64,000 bases of DNA from an uncultured Nocardioides sp. GTDB lineage: Bacteria; Actinomycetota; Actinomycetes; Propionibacteriales; Nocardioidaceae. This document shows positions 33,778-44,047 of the stretch, one piece after another. The DNA lies in NCBI GenBank assembly GCA_902805885.1, contig CADCUM010000094.1:1-64000 (forward strand). Direction: 5' to 3'. Below the pieces are notes generated by a model. The model saw only the letters and a program-made list of their open reading frames with translations. It searched no databases and was not told where the DNA came from. Position numbers and translations under genes: made by a program. Numbering within the stretch: the stretch's first letter is position 1; every line of letters begins with the position of its first letter.

Positions 33778-35106
33778 CTACGAGCGCTCGAGCCCGTAGC
33801 GCCACTCCTCGGACACCACCAGACCGGCGGCGGTCCCCAGGCGCTCCTCCACCGCGTCCACCAGCATCGCGGACGCCCCCGAGGGGTAGATCGGGTCCCA
33901 GCTGAGCTCGCGACTGAGCGCGTGGACGCCCTTGACCACGTTCGCGACCGCGGCCCCGGTCGTGGGCGGCGCCAGGAAGTTGCCGCCGGCGAGCAGCGAC
34001 TCGCCGCGGTCGGAGCCGAAGCGCAGCGTCACGCACGGCACGCCCATCACGTTGACCTCCTCCTGGATGCTGCCGGAGTCGGTCGCCACCACCGAGCAGA
34101 GTCGCATCGCGGCGAGCACGTTGGCATAGCTGTCCCAGACCGGGCTGGTCACGAGACGCTCGCCGTGGCGCGAGACGAGGCCCTCGAGCCACTCGCGGTA
34201 GCCGAAGCGGTCGATCGCGCTCTCGGTCCCGTTGAGGCGGATGAAGAGGATGCTGTGCCCCTCCTCCAGGAGCTGCTCCATGGCCTCCATGAGGGCCGTG
34301 AAGCGGTGGCGGTCGTCAGTGTTCTCCTTGCGGTGGACGCAGATGCGGATGAACTCCCGAGACGCCATCTGGGGGTAGATCTCCAGGACGTTCGCGATGT
34401 CGGCCTCGGTCGCCGACTCGGGCCGCTCCAGGGCGTCGACGACCGAGTTGCCGACGACCGCGATGGTGCCGGGGAAGAAGCCCTCCTCCAGCAGGTACTC
34501 GCGGTTGAGCTCGACCGGCGCCGCGTGCAGGTTGGCGGCGGCATCGGCCGTGCGGGTGTTGAACTGCTCGGGCGAGGGCTCGCGGCTGCCCCGCTCGTAC
34601 GTCGATCGCGTGAGCAGCTGCTTGCGGTAGGCGTCCCAGTCGATCTCGTCGCTGTGGAACTGCTCCAGCCAGTCGTGGAGCACCGCGCGGGACGGGGAGA
34701 GGGTGCGGAGCCCGGCCTCGACGTGGACCACGGGCAGCCCCTTGGTGAACCCGGCCAGGGAGCCCGCCATCGCGGTGGTGGTGTCGCCGTGGACGTAGAG
34801 GATCGGCTGCCCGATCTCCTCGGTGAGCTCGCCGAGGTAGCGACCCAGGCGGTCGGTGATGCGGGAGACGAGGTCGGTCGCCGACCCGGTCGCGCGGAGG
34901 TCCTCGACGTCCTCGATGCCGAACTCGCTGAGCATGGCGCCGGACAGGCTGTGGTCGAAGTGCTGGCCCGTGTGGCAGACCAGCGCCCGATGCCCCCGGG
35001 ACACCAGCTCGTGGTAGATCGGTGCCTGCTTGATGATGTCCGGCTTCGTCCCGACCAGGACCACATGGACCCGCTCGCGTCCGGCGGATGATGCGTGAAG
35101 GTTCAC
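33778..35106 (-). CDS. UDP-N-acetylglucosamine 2-epimerase (non-hydrolysing) family protein
   Basis: A 442-residue WecB-like epimerase that interconverts UDP-GlcNAc and UDP-ManNAc. VVLVGTKPDIIKQAPIYHEL is the start of the GT-B-like fold, then YVHGDTTTAMAGSLAGF, VVHVEAGLRT, ICVHRKENTDDRHRF and ATDSGSIQEEVNVMGVPCVTLR. It is some 60 residues longer than E. coli WecB, mostly in the middle. The GTG overlaps the manC stop (GTGA), so the two form an operon. The final substrate could be a different UDP-sugar. Confidence 0.88.
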   Translation of the reverse strand: MNLHASSAGRERVHVVLVGTKPDIIKQAPIYHELVSRGHRALVCHTGQHFDHSLSGAMLSEFGIEDVEDLRATGSATDLVSRITDRLGRYLGELTEEIGQPILYVHGDTTTAMAGSLAGFTKGLPVVHVEAGLRTLSPSRAVLHDWLEQFHSDEIDWDAYRKQLLTRSTYERGSREPSPEQFNTRTADAAANLHAAPVELNREYLLEEGFFPGTIAVVGNSVVDALERPESATEADIANVLEIYPQMASREFIRICVHRKENTDDRHRFTALMEAMEQLLEEGHSILFIRLNGTESAIDRFGYREWLEGLVSRHGERLVTSPVWDSYANVLAAMRLCSVVATDSGSIQEEVNVMGVPCVTLRFGSDRGESLLAGGNFLAPPTTGAAVANVVKGVHALSRELSWDPIYPSGASAMLVDAVEERLGTAAGLVVSEEWRYGLERS

Positions 35107-36179
35107 AACAGGTCCTCTCTGCGGCGGGCGGCGAGTGTCGAGCGGACGCGGTCGAGCGCGGGGCGGTCGGCTGCGCTCTCCTTGTCGAGCACGTACACCG
35201 CGTCCTCGTGGGTCACGATGATCAGGTCCTGCACGCCGAGGGTCACCACCGGCCGCCCGTCCAGGCTGACCGAGAGCACGTTGTCGGAGTCGCACGTCAC
35301 CGACGACCCGATCGAGTCGACACCCTGGCTGGTGAGCAGTCCCTCGAGACGCGGCCAGGTGCCGACGTCGTTCCAGCCGAACTCGCCCTTGACGACCCGG
35401 GGCCGGACACCGACCTCGAACAGGGGGTGCAGCTCGTGACCGCCGGCGGCGGGGCCGTCGTACCCGGTGCCGACGCCGGACCGGATGTGACGGTTCACCG
35501 AGGACATGACGTAGGGGCGCACCGCTCGGTAGGCGTCGAGCACCAGCTCGGGGTGGACGGCGTAGCAGGCGAGGTTCCACAGCACGTCGCCGCCCGCGAT
35601 CAGCTCGCGGGCACGGTCCTCGTCGGGCTTCTCGATGAACGTGGTGGCCCGGGTGGCTCCGGTCGCCTCGTCGGCGACGGTCGAGAAGTAGCCGAGCCCC
35701 TTGTCCGGGGAGGTCGGCTCGGCCGCCATCACCACGGCGGTGCCCGGCTCGGCGGCCAGGTCGTCGAGCATCTGCTCCACCGCGGCGAGGAACGCGCGCT
35801 CGTCGTCGACCATGTGGTCCGATGGACAGGTGAACACCGGCACGTTGCCGCGCTTGCGGTGGACCTCGGCGAGCGCGAGGGCGTACGCCGTCGCCGGCCC
35901 CTTGCCCTGTCGCTCGAAGATGAAGTTCTCCTCGGGCACGCCGTTGCCGCACTCGATCGCGGTGTCGCGGAACCGGTGGAGCGTCGAGACGAAGATGTTC
36001 TCGACGGGGATGTGCTGGGCGAGACGGTTGACCGTCACGGTCAGCAGCGGGTCGTCGCCGGTGACGGGCTGGAACTGCTTCGGGCGGCGGTCGCGGCTCA
36101 ACGGCCACAGCCGCTCGCCCTGCCCGCCGGCGAAGATGATCGCGGCCGTTTCCGAGGGTCCCGTCACGCGGTCGAGCAT
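35103..36179 (-). CDS. manC: Mannose-1-phosphate guanylyltransferase
   Basis: A 358-residue GDP-mannose pyrophosphorylase. The nucleotidyltransferase signature is IIFAGGQGERLWPLSRDRRPKQF; ENIFVST, CPSDHMV, FIEKPDEDRA and GEFGWNDVGTW follow. It has no C-terminal phosphomannose isomerase domain. GDP-mannose feeds mannosylated lipids, glycans and GDP-sugars. The ATG at 36179 is the ORF start; a GTG at 36167 has TATGCT 7 bases upstream and may be the true leaderless start. It diverges from clpC. Confidence 0.9.
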   Translation of the reverse strand: MLDRVTGPSETAAIIFAGGQGERLWPLSRDRRPKQFQPVTGDDPLLTVTVNRLAQHIPVENIFVSTLHRFRDTAIECGNGVPEENFIFERQGKGPATAYALALAEVHRKRGNVPVFTCPSDHMVDDERAFLAAVEQMLDDLAAEPGTAVVMAAEPTSPDKGLGYFSTVADEATGATRATTFIEKPDEDRARELIAGGDVLWNLACYAVHPELVLDAYRAVRPYVMSSVNRHIRSGVGTGYDGPAAGGHELHPLFEVGVRPRVVKGEFGWNDVGTWPRLEGLLTSQGVDSIGSSVTCDSDNVLSVSLDGRPVVTLGVQDLIIVTHEDAVYVLDKESAADRPALDRVRSTLAARRREDLL

Positions 36180-36187
36180 ATGGGGCG

Positions 36188-36205
36188 TGTTCGCTGTGGG
36201 CGGAC
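36188..36205 (+). promoter_or_regulatory. Candidate ClgR-binding site ahead of clpC
   Basis: GTTCGC, TGTGG, GCGGAC is a near-perfect inverted repeat that matches the ClgR consensus as I recall it (WNNWCGCYNANRGCGWWS), with two mismatches. It sits just upstream of the expected -35 of the clpC promoter, where an activator would bind. clpC and clpP genes are the classic ClgR targets in actinobacteria. Confidence 0.5.
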
Positions 36206-36231
36206 CCGGACCTCGGCCTACCGGGAACACG

Positions 36232-36237
36232 TAGGGT
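36232..36237 (+). promoter_or_regulatory. Candidate -10 (TAGGGT) of clpC
   Basis: TAGGGT in CACGTAGGGTGG lies 93 bases before the ATG, giving a leader of about 87 bases. The ClgR-like box ends 26 bases upstream of it. Confidence 0.4.
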
Positions 36238-36329
36238 GGAAGTGGGCGTTGGTCCCATTGTCCGGCACCGGTGCTGAGTCCTACGAGCGGCACCGGGGGG
36301 TCGGACCCGTAGACGTAGAGGAGTGGCAG

Positions 36330-38906
<2,577 letters not shown>

Positions 38907-38934
38907 TACCCGACCTCGGCAGTTTCCGCCCGGT

Positions 38935-39804
38935 TCAGTCCGGGAGGGCGTACGACGCCGGCTCGACCCTGACGAGCAGCCCGTCGGCGACCAGCCCGGC
39001 AAGGCACCGCTCGCGCTGCTCGGCGACGCCCCACGCGGCCTCGAGCCGCCGGGCGGTGACCGGCGCGTGGTCCTCGCGCACCAGCGCCATGATCCGCCCG
39101 CGGCACTGGCGGTCGGTGCCTGCCCAGGCCTGCCCGCGGCGGGGCGGGCCGTCGTACGGCGGGTGGCCCGCGCGGTGCCACGCGCAGGACGTCGCGATGG
39201 GGCAGTCGACGCAACGGGGCGCGCGGGCGGTGCAGACGAGCGCGCCCAGCTCCATCGTCGCGACCGCCCACGTGGCCGCGGTCGCGGGGTCCTCGGGCAG
39301 CAGCACCGTGGCCCGGTCGCGCTCGGCGCGTGTCACCGCCGGCGGTGGCAGCTCCGCACCGCCGACCGCCCGGGCCAGCACGCGCCGGACGTTGGTGTCG
39401 AGCACCACGTGCCGGCGGCCGTGGGCGAAGCTCGCGATGGCGGCCGCGGTGTAGTCCCCGACCCCCGGGAGCGCCAGCAGGTCGTCGTACTCCTCGGGGA
39501 CCTCGCCGTCATGCCGCGCGACGATGGCGGTGGCGGCGGCGTGCAGGCGGAGCGCGCGGCGGGGGTATCCCAGACGACCCCACATGCGCACGGCCTCGCC
39601 GCTCGGCTCGGCGGCCAGCGCAGCCGGCGTGGGCCATCTCTCGAGCCAGGCCTCGTGGACGGGGAGGACGCGGGCCACCGGCGTCTGCTGGAGCATCAGC
39701 TCGGAGACCATCACCGACCACGGCGACGCGCTGGGGCCGCGCCAGGGGAGCTCCCTCGCGTGGGCGTCGTACCACGCCAGCACCGGCTCGTGGAGCTCGC
39801 TCAC
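38935..39804 (-). CDS. mutY: A/G-specific adenine glycosylase
   Basis: A 289-residue MutY that removes adenine mispaired with 8-oxoguanine or guanine. LPWRGPSASPWSVMVSELMLQQTPVARVLPVHEAWLERW holds the catalytic Glu, LPGVGDYTAAAIASFAHGRRHVVLDTNVRRVLAR the helix-hairpin-helix and catalytic Asp, and CTARAPRCVDCPIATSC the [4Fe-4S] cluster. The NUDIX-like 8-oxoG recognition domain of E. coli MutY is absent; instead a short winged-helix-like tail follows. GTG at 39804 is preceded by a leaderless -10. It converges on clpC. Confidence 0.93.
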   Translation of the reverse strand: MSELHEPVLAWYDAHARELPWRGPSASPWSVMVSELMLQQTPVARVLPVHEAWLERWPTPAALAAEPSGEAVRMWGRLGYPRRALRLHAAATAIVARHDGEVPEEYDDLLALPGVGDYTAAAIASFAHGRRHVVLDTNVRRVLARAVGGAELPPPAVTRAERDRATVLLPEDPATAATWAVATMELGALVCTARAPRCVDCPIATSCAWHRAGHPPYDGPPRRGQAWAGTDRQCRGRIMALVREDHAPVTARRLEAAWGVAEQRERCLAGLVADGLLVRVEPASYALPD

Positions 39805-39811
39805 CCGCGTG

Positions 39812-39817
39812 ATCGTA
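39812..39817 (-). promoter_or_regulatory. Leaderless -10 (TACGAT) for mutY
   Basis: Minus strand TACGAT, 7 bases, GTG at 39804. It diverges from the promoter of the membrane-anchored protein gene; the two -10s are about 42 bp apart. Confidence 0.5.
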
Positions 39818-39859
39818 GGTCAGTCGGTGCGCCTCCGCCCGGTCGGGCCGGGGTCTGCC

Positions 39860-39865
39860 TAGGGT
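39860..39865 (+). promoter_or_regulatory. Leaderless -10 (TAGGGT) for the 39873 gene
   Basis: TAGGGT, 7 bases, ATG at 39873. It supports this ATG over the ORF-track start at 39864, which lies inside the -10. Confidence 0.55.
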
Positions 39866-39872
39866 GCGAAGC

Positions 39873-40709
39873 ATGGCTGCCACCGTCCGACCCCGCGGAC
39901 CGTTGCCGCGCCGGGTCTACTGGACGCGGCGGATCATCGTGCTGGGCGTGCCGCTCCTCCTCGTGGTGGTGCTGGCTCGCGTCCTGGGTGGCTCCACCGA
40001 CGGGAGCGACGAGGACCGAGCCACGCAGGCCAGTGCTCGCACGAAGCCCTCGGAGTCCGCCGGTCCTCTCGCGGGCCCCCCGGCTCCGGACCCCGCGGAG
40101 GCCCGCAAGGCGCGCCGGAAGGCGCGCCAGGCCGCGCAGCCGCCCCCGGAGCCGGTCCTGGCCGAGCCGACCGGGCCGTGCGACCCCGCCGACATCGTCG
40201 TCACTCCGACGCTGACCCAGGCCGTCGGCAACTCCGACGTCCCGGTCACGCTCAACCTGCGCACGCTCCTCTCCGAGGCGTGCACGTGGCAGGTCTCCCC
40301 CGAGACGCTCACCGTCACCATCACCTCCGGCGACGACCACATCTGGAGCAGCCGCGAGTGCCCGGCCTCGATCGCCGTCCAGGACGTCGTGGTCCGGCAG
40401 GCCGCCGACACCCCGATCGTCGTCACCTGGGGCGACGCCCGCAGGTCCGACGAGACGTGCTCCGAGTACGCCGACTGGGCGCTGCCGGGCTGGTACCACG
40501 TGCAGGCGGCCGCTCTCGGCGGCAACGAGGCGGACGTGCAGTTCGAGCTCGTCGCTCCCTCGCCCGCCGTCGTCACGAAGACGGTCGAGCCCGAGCCGGC
40601 GGAGAAGAAGGGCAAGCAGGGCCAGAAGAACCAGGGCCAGAAGAACCAGGGCCAGCAGGACACCACGCACCAGCCCGGCGAGGACGGCAGCGGCAACTCC
40701 GCGGGGTAG
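39873..40709 (+). CDS. Membrane-anchored extracytoplasmic protein, function unknown
   Basis: A 278-residue protein. A basic N-terminus (RPRGPLPRRVYWTRRI) leads to one membrane segment (IIVLGVPLLLVVVLARVLGG) and a Pro/Ala/Lys linker. A compact domain follows (GPCDPADIVVTPTLTQAVGNSDVPVTLNLRTLLSEACTWQVSPETLTVTITSGDDHIWSSRECP...CSEYADW) with four cysteines that could form two disulfides outside the cell. The C-terminus is Gln/Lys/Asn-rich with the repeat NQGQK. The beta-rich domain is common in Nocardioides-type genomes but I know no function. Confidence 0.78.
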   Translation: MAATVRPRGPLPRRVYWTRRIIVLGVPLLLVVVLARVLGGSTDGSDEDRATQASARTKPSESAGPLAGPPAPDPAEARKARRKARQAAQPPPEPVLAEPTGPCDPADIVVTPTLTQAVGNSDVPVTLNLRTLLSEACTWQVSPETLTVTITSGDDHIWSSRECPASIAVQDVVVRQAADTPIVVTWGDARRSDETCSEYADWALPGWYHVQAAALGGNEADVQFELVAPSPAVVTKTVEPEPAEKKGKQGQKNQGQKNQGQQDTTHQPGEDGSGNSAG

Positions 40710-40743
40710 GACGCCTGCGCGCTGAGTCGTGGCAGGCCCGAGC

Positions 40744-42243
40744 TCAGCCGGGCAGGCGGATCGTCCCGCGCGAGGTGACCAGAGCGGACAGCCCGGCCGT
40801 CCCGGTCCACAGGTAGGTGCCGGGGTCGATGCGCTCGTAGCGCCAGACGCCGGCCGTCTTGGCGCGATGGTGCCGGCGACACAGCGGAGCGAGGTTGGCC
40901 GGCGTGGTGCCGGTGGTGGCGTCGCCCGGTGGCTCGCCGCCGTCGGGCGGACCGCCGGGTGGCCCGCCGCCTGACGGCTCCTGGGTCCGTCGCGTGCCGT
41001 TGCGCGATCGCTGGCCGAGCTCGCTCGCGTGGTCGAACGGCTGGCGGTGGTCGAGGTCGCACTGCCGTGCTGGGCGCGAGCACCAGGGGAACACGCAGCA
41101 CCCGTCGCGCAGACGCACCTCGTCGGCCATCTGGGGCGGCGGGTCGTGGCGCTGCACCGACCAGCGGTCGTCGGCGGCGACGTGGATCACCGGCTGGACC
41201 GTGACTCGCGACCGGCCGGCCCACTCGCGGATCGTCTCGAGCGTCAGCGGCCCCAGCCCCTCGACCGTGCCGGTCCTGGCCGCTCCGCCGGTGGTGGCCG
41301 CGGTCGCGGCGACGACGTCGGCGAGGGAGGCATGGAGGTAGAGCCGTACCTTCGCATCACGTCGGCGCAGCGCGACCCGGCGGGCCGCGTCGTGCGTGGC
41401 GGCGTCATCGATCGATGTCTCCTCCGGCCCCTGCGCCGGCACGCTCGCGAGGTCGAGGCGGGCCTGCGCGTCCGCGATGACCCCCAGTGCCTTGGCCTTG
41501 CGCACGCCGAGCTCGTCGGTGTCCCCCAGGGCGCCCAGTGCTTCCGCCTCGGCGCAGACGACGTCGTGGAAGCGGGTCAGGTCGAGGGTGTCGCCGACCG
41601 CGCGCAGCTCGGACGTGCCCGAGTAGAGGCGCGGGTCGGGGTGCGCGAGCCACACGTCCCAGCTCGCCTGCGAGGCCCGTTCCCTCTCGACCTGCGCGTC
41701 GCCGTCACAGCGGGCGGCGGCCTCGGCGACCAGGCGATCAAGCGCTGCGGCGCCGAGCGACGAGACTCGACCGGCGACCTGCCGGTCGACCCAGGCGGCC
41801 GCCGGCGCTGACAGGTCGCGCGTGCGGCTGGCGACGCGTCGGGCCTTCCACACCGGCACCAGCTGGGCCTGGACCTGGTCCCAGAGCAACGGCAGGCGGT
41901 GGTGGAGGTCGAGGGCGTCCGCGATCAACGACCCGGCCGCGGCCGGGGAGATGCCCGTCGCGACCGCCAAGGGCTCCGTCGTGAAGGCGGCCACCGCGGG
42001 CGTGCCGTCGCCGCCAAGCGTCTCGGGCTCGGTCAGCACACCCGGCAGTGACGGCCCGTCCGGTGTCTCCGCCGCGTCGAGCGCGGGGTGGCTGACCGCC
42101 CACTGATAGGCGACGCGAAGCTGGTGGACCGCCGCCTCGCGCAGCACCGCCTCGGTCTCGGCCGCCTCCGCCAGCAGTGCACCCTCGACCAGGTCCGCGA
42201 GGTTGTCGACCTGCGGCTCCCTGGTGTCTGCGGTGGTGGCCAT
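40744..42243 (-). CDS. DUF222 and HNH endonuclease domain protein
   Basis: A 499-residue protein. The N-terminal 300 residues are the helical DUF222 (13E12 repeat) region and the C-terminus is an HNH nuclease: LRDGCCVFPWCSRPARQCDLDHRQPFDHA...TNLAPLCRRHHRAKTAGVWRY, with zinc-binding CxxC pairs and the catalytic His. This family occurs in many copies per actinobacterial genome and has been linked to repetitive or mobile DNA, but its role is unknown. A low-complexity Gly/Pro insert (GGGPPGGPPDGGEPPG) splits the HNH motif. ATG at 42243 is preferred over the TTG at 42255. Confidence 0.88.
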   Translation of the reverse strand: MATTADTREPQVDNLADLVEGALLAEAAETEAVLREAAVHQLRVAYQWAVSHPALDAAETPDGPSLPGVLTEPETLGGDGTPAVAAFTTEPLAVATGISPAAAGSLIADALDLHHRLPLLWDQVQAQLVPVWKARRVASRTRDLSAPAAAWVDRQVAGRVSSLGAAALDRLVAEAAARCDGDAQVERERASQASWDVWLAHPDPRLYSGTSELRAVGDTLDLTRFHDVVCAEAEALGALGDTDELGVRKAKALGVIADAQARLDLASVPAQGPEETSIDDAATHDAARRVALRRRDAKVRLYLHASLADVVAATAATTGGAARTGTVEGLGPLTLETIREWAGRSRVTVQPVIHVAADDRWSVQRHDPPPQMADEVRLRDGCCVFPWCSRPARQCDLDHRQPFDHASELGQRSRNGTRRTQEPSGGGPPGGPPDGGEPPGDATTGTTPANLAPLCRRHHRAKTAGVWRYERIDPGTYLWTGTAGLSALVTSRGTIRLPG

Positions 42244-42369
42244 GGATCTACTCAAGCAGGACCCACTGACAGTCGTCCTCGCGTCCGTGGAGCGCTTGTG
42301 GACACCGGTGCGGGAGGCGCCAATTCGTGGAGGCGGCCTCCGGCCGGGGTCCGGCGATCGGGCCTCGTC

Positions 42370-42891
42370 CTACGGACGAACCGGGATCCAGTAGTGCCGT
42401 ACCGGGCCGCGGTCGGTGTCCCGCACACCCTCGAGGACGCCGCCAGAGCGCTCGATCGTGCGAGCCGAGGCGACGTTCTCCGCCAGGCACACGGCGAGGA
42501 CCCGGTCGACGCCGAGCGCGGCACGCGCCTCGACCAGCATCTCCGCGAGTGCCCAGGCGGCCAGGCCCCGGCGTCGGGCTGAGGGTCGGATGCCGTAGCC
42601 GAGGTGGCCGACGGCGTCGTCGAGCCGGTGCCGCAGCACGATGCCGCCGAGCACCTGCCCGTCCTCCACGATCCAGCGCGGCGAGCCGTGGCGCTCCTCC
42701 GGGCACGGGGTGCCGGCGGGATGCGTACGACGGAGCCGCTCGTCCACCCACGCCGCGAACCGCCCGGGGGTGCTGACGTCGTCGGCGTCGTCGAGGCCGA
42801 AGCCGTCCTCGTGGGGCCCGGGCCCCCAGTCCCGGAGGCAGTCGAGGAAGGGGGCGTGGAGGCGGGCGGTCGGAAGGATCAGCTCGGCCAC
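42370..42891 (-). CDS. GNAT N-acetyltransferase
   Basis: A 173-residue GNAT protein. VGHLGYGIRPSARRRGLAAWALAEMLVEAR is the acetyl-CoA loop (R-R-R-G-L-A) and VLAVCLAENVASARTIERSGGVLEGV the beta5 segment, typical of RimJ/ribosomal-type acetyltransferases. The GTG at 42891 is 10 bases after the disA stop on the same strand, so the two are probably cotranscribed, with only a weak ribosome binding site. Substrate unknown. Confidence 0.82.
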   Translation of the reverse strand: MAELILPTARLHAPFLDCLRDWGPGPHEDGFGLDDADDVSTPGRFAAWVDERLRRTHPAGTPCPEERHGSPRWIVEDGQVLGGIVLRHRLDDAVGHLGYGIRPSARRRGLAAWALAEMLVEARAALGVDRVLAVCLAENVASARTIERSGGVLEGVRDTDRGPVRHYWIPVRP

Positions 42892-42901
42892 TGAGTCAGG
42901 C

Positions 42902-43984
42902 TCAGATGTAGCGCTCGGTGATGCTCGACTCGGCGAGCCGGGACAGGCCCTCGCGGACGCTGCGAGCTCGGAGCTCGCCGACGCCCTCGACGGCCTGGAG
43001 GTCGTCGATGCCTGCCGACAGCAGCTGCTGGAGGCCGCCGAAGTGCTCGACGAGCCGGTCCACGACCGAGCCGGGCAGCCGCGGCACCTTGGCCAGCAGC
43101 CGGTAGCCGCGCGGTGCGACGGCGCCGTCGAGGTGCTCGCCGGAGCCGAGGCCGATGGCGCGGGCCACCGCCACGGGGTCGACCAGCTCGGTCGGGGAGA
43201 GCGCCTCGAGGTCTGCCAGCAGGGCCGCCGGCTTCTCCTGGCGTCGCTTGCCGGTGGGGAGGTAGTCACGGACCACGAGCTCGCGCTCGGTGTCCACGCC
43301 GGTGACGAGCTCCTCCAGCTGGAGCGAGAGGAGGCGGCCGTCGGTGCCGAGCTCGAGGACGTAGTCCTCGATCTCGCGCGCGATCCGGGTGACCATCTCG
43401 AGACGCTGGGCCACCACGGCGACGTCGCGGACGGTGACGAGGTCCTCGATCTCGAGGGCGGAGAGGGTGGCCGACACCTCGTCGAGACGGAGCTTGTAGC
43501 GCTCCAGCGTCGCGAGCGCCTGGTTGGCGCGGGAGAGGATCTGGCCGGCGTCCTCGAGGACGTGGCGGATGTCCCCGACGTACGCCGCGATGATCTGCAT
43601 CGACTGCGACACCGAGATCACCGGGTGGCCGGTCTGCTTCGCCACCCGGTCGGCGGTGCGGTGGCGGGTGCCGGTCTCCTCGGAGGGGATGGTGTGGTCG
43701 GGCATCAGGTGGACCGCCGCGCGCAGGATGCGGGTGAGGTCCTTGTCGACGATGATCCCGCCGTCCATCTTGGCCAGCTCGCGCAGCCCCGTCGCGGTGA
43801 ACGGGACGTCGAGCGCGAAGCCGCCGGTGGAGATCGACTCCACGACCTTGTCCTGACCGAGCACGATCAGGGCGCCGGTGCGGCCCCGGAGGATGCGCTC
43901 CAGGCCGTCGCGGAGGGCGGTGCCCGGGGCGATCGAGGCCAGGGTCGCCCGCAGGCGGAGCTGGTCTTCGGTGCGCTCGGCCAC
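42902..43984 (-). CDS. disA: DNA integrity scanning protein DisA (diadenylate cyclase)
   Basis: A 360-residue DisA. The DAC domain makes c-di-AMP from two ATP, with [15 protein letters not shown] intact. A helical linker ([34 protein letters not shown]) and a C-terminal HhH DNA-binding domain ([27 protein letters not shown]...[19 protein letters not shown]) follow; it forms octamers that scan DNA. The usual DGA motif reads DGG here (Asp74-Gly75-Gly76). GTG at 43984 has AGGGGG upstream and replaces the longer ORF-track start. It lies downstream of radA, whose product is a known DisA partner. Confidence 0.95.
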   Translation of the reverse strand: MAERTEDQLRLRATLASIAPGTALRDGLERILRGRTGALIVLGQDKVVESISTGGFALDVPFTATGLRELAKMDGGIIVDKDLTRILRAAVHLMPDHTIPSEETGTRHRTADRVAKQTGHPVISVSQSMQIIAAYVGDIRHVLEDAGQILSRANQALATLERYKLRLDEVSATLSALEIEDLVTVRDVAVVAQRLEMVTRIAREIEDYVLELGTDGRLLSLQLEELVTGVDTERELVVRDYLPTGKRRQEKPAALLADLEALSPTELVDPVAVARAIGLGSGEHLDGAVAPRGYRLLAKVPRLPGSVVDRLVEHFGGLQQLLSAGIDDLQAVEGVGELRARSVREGLSRLAESSITERYI

Positions 43985-44047
43985 GCGTCGTCCCCCTGTC
44001 GGTGCGGGCGCCACCACGGCGCCGGGGCTGAGTCTAGGGCCCGGACG

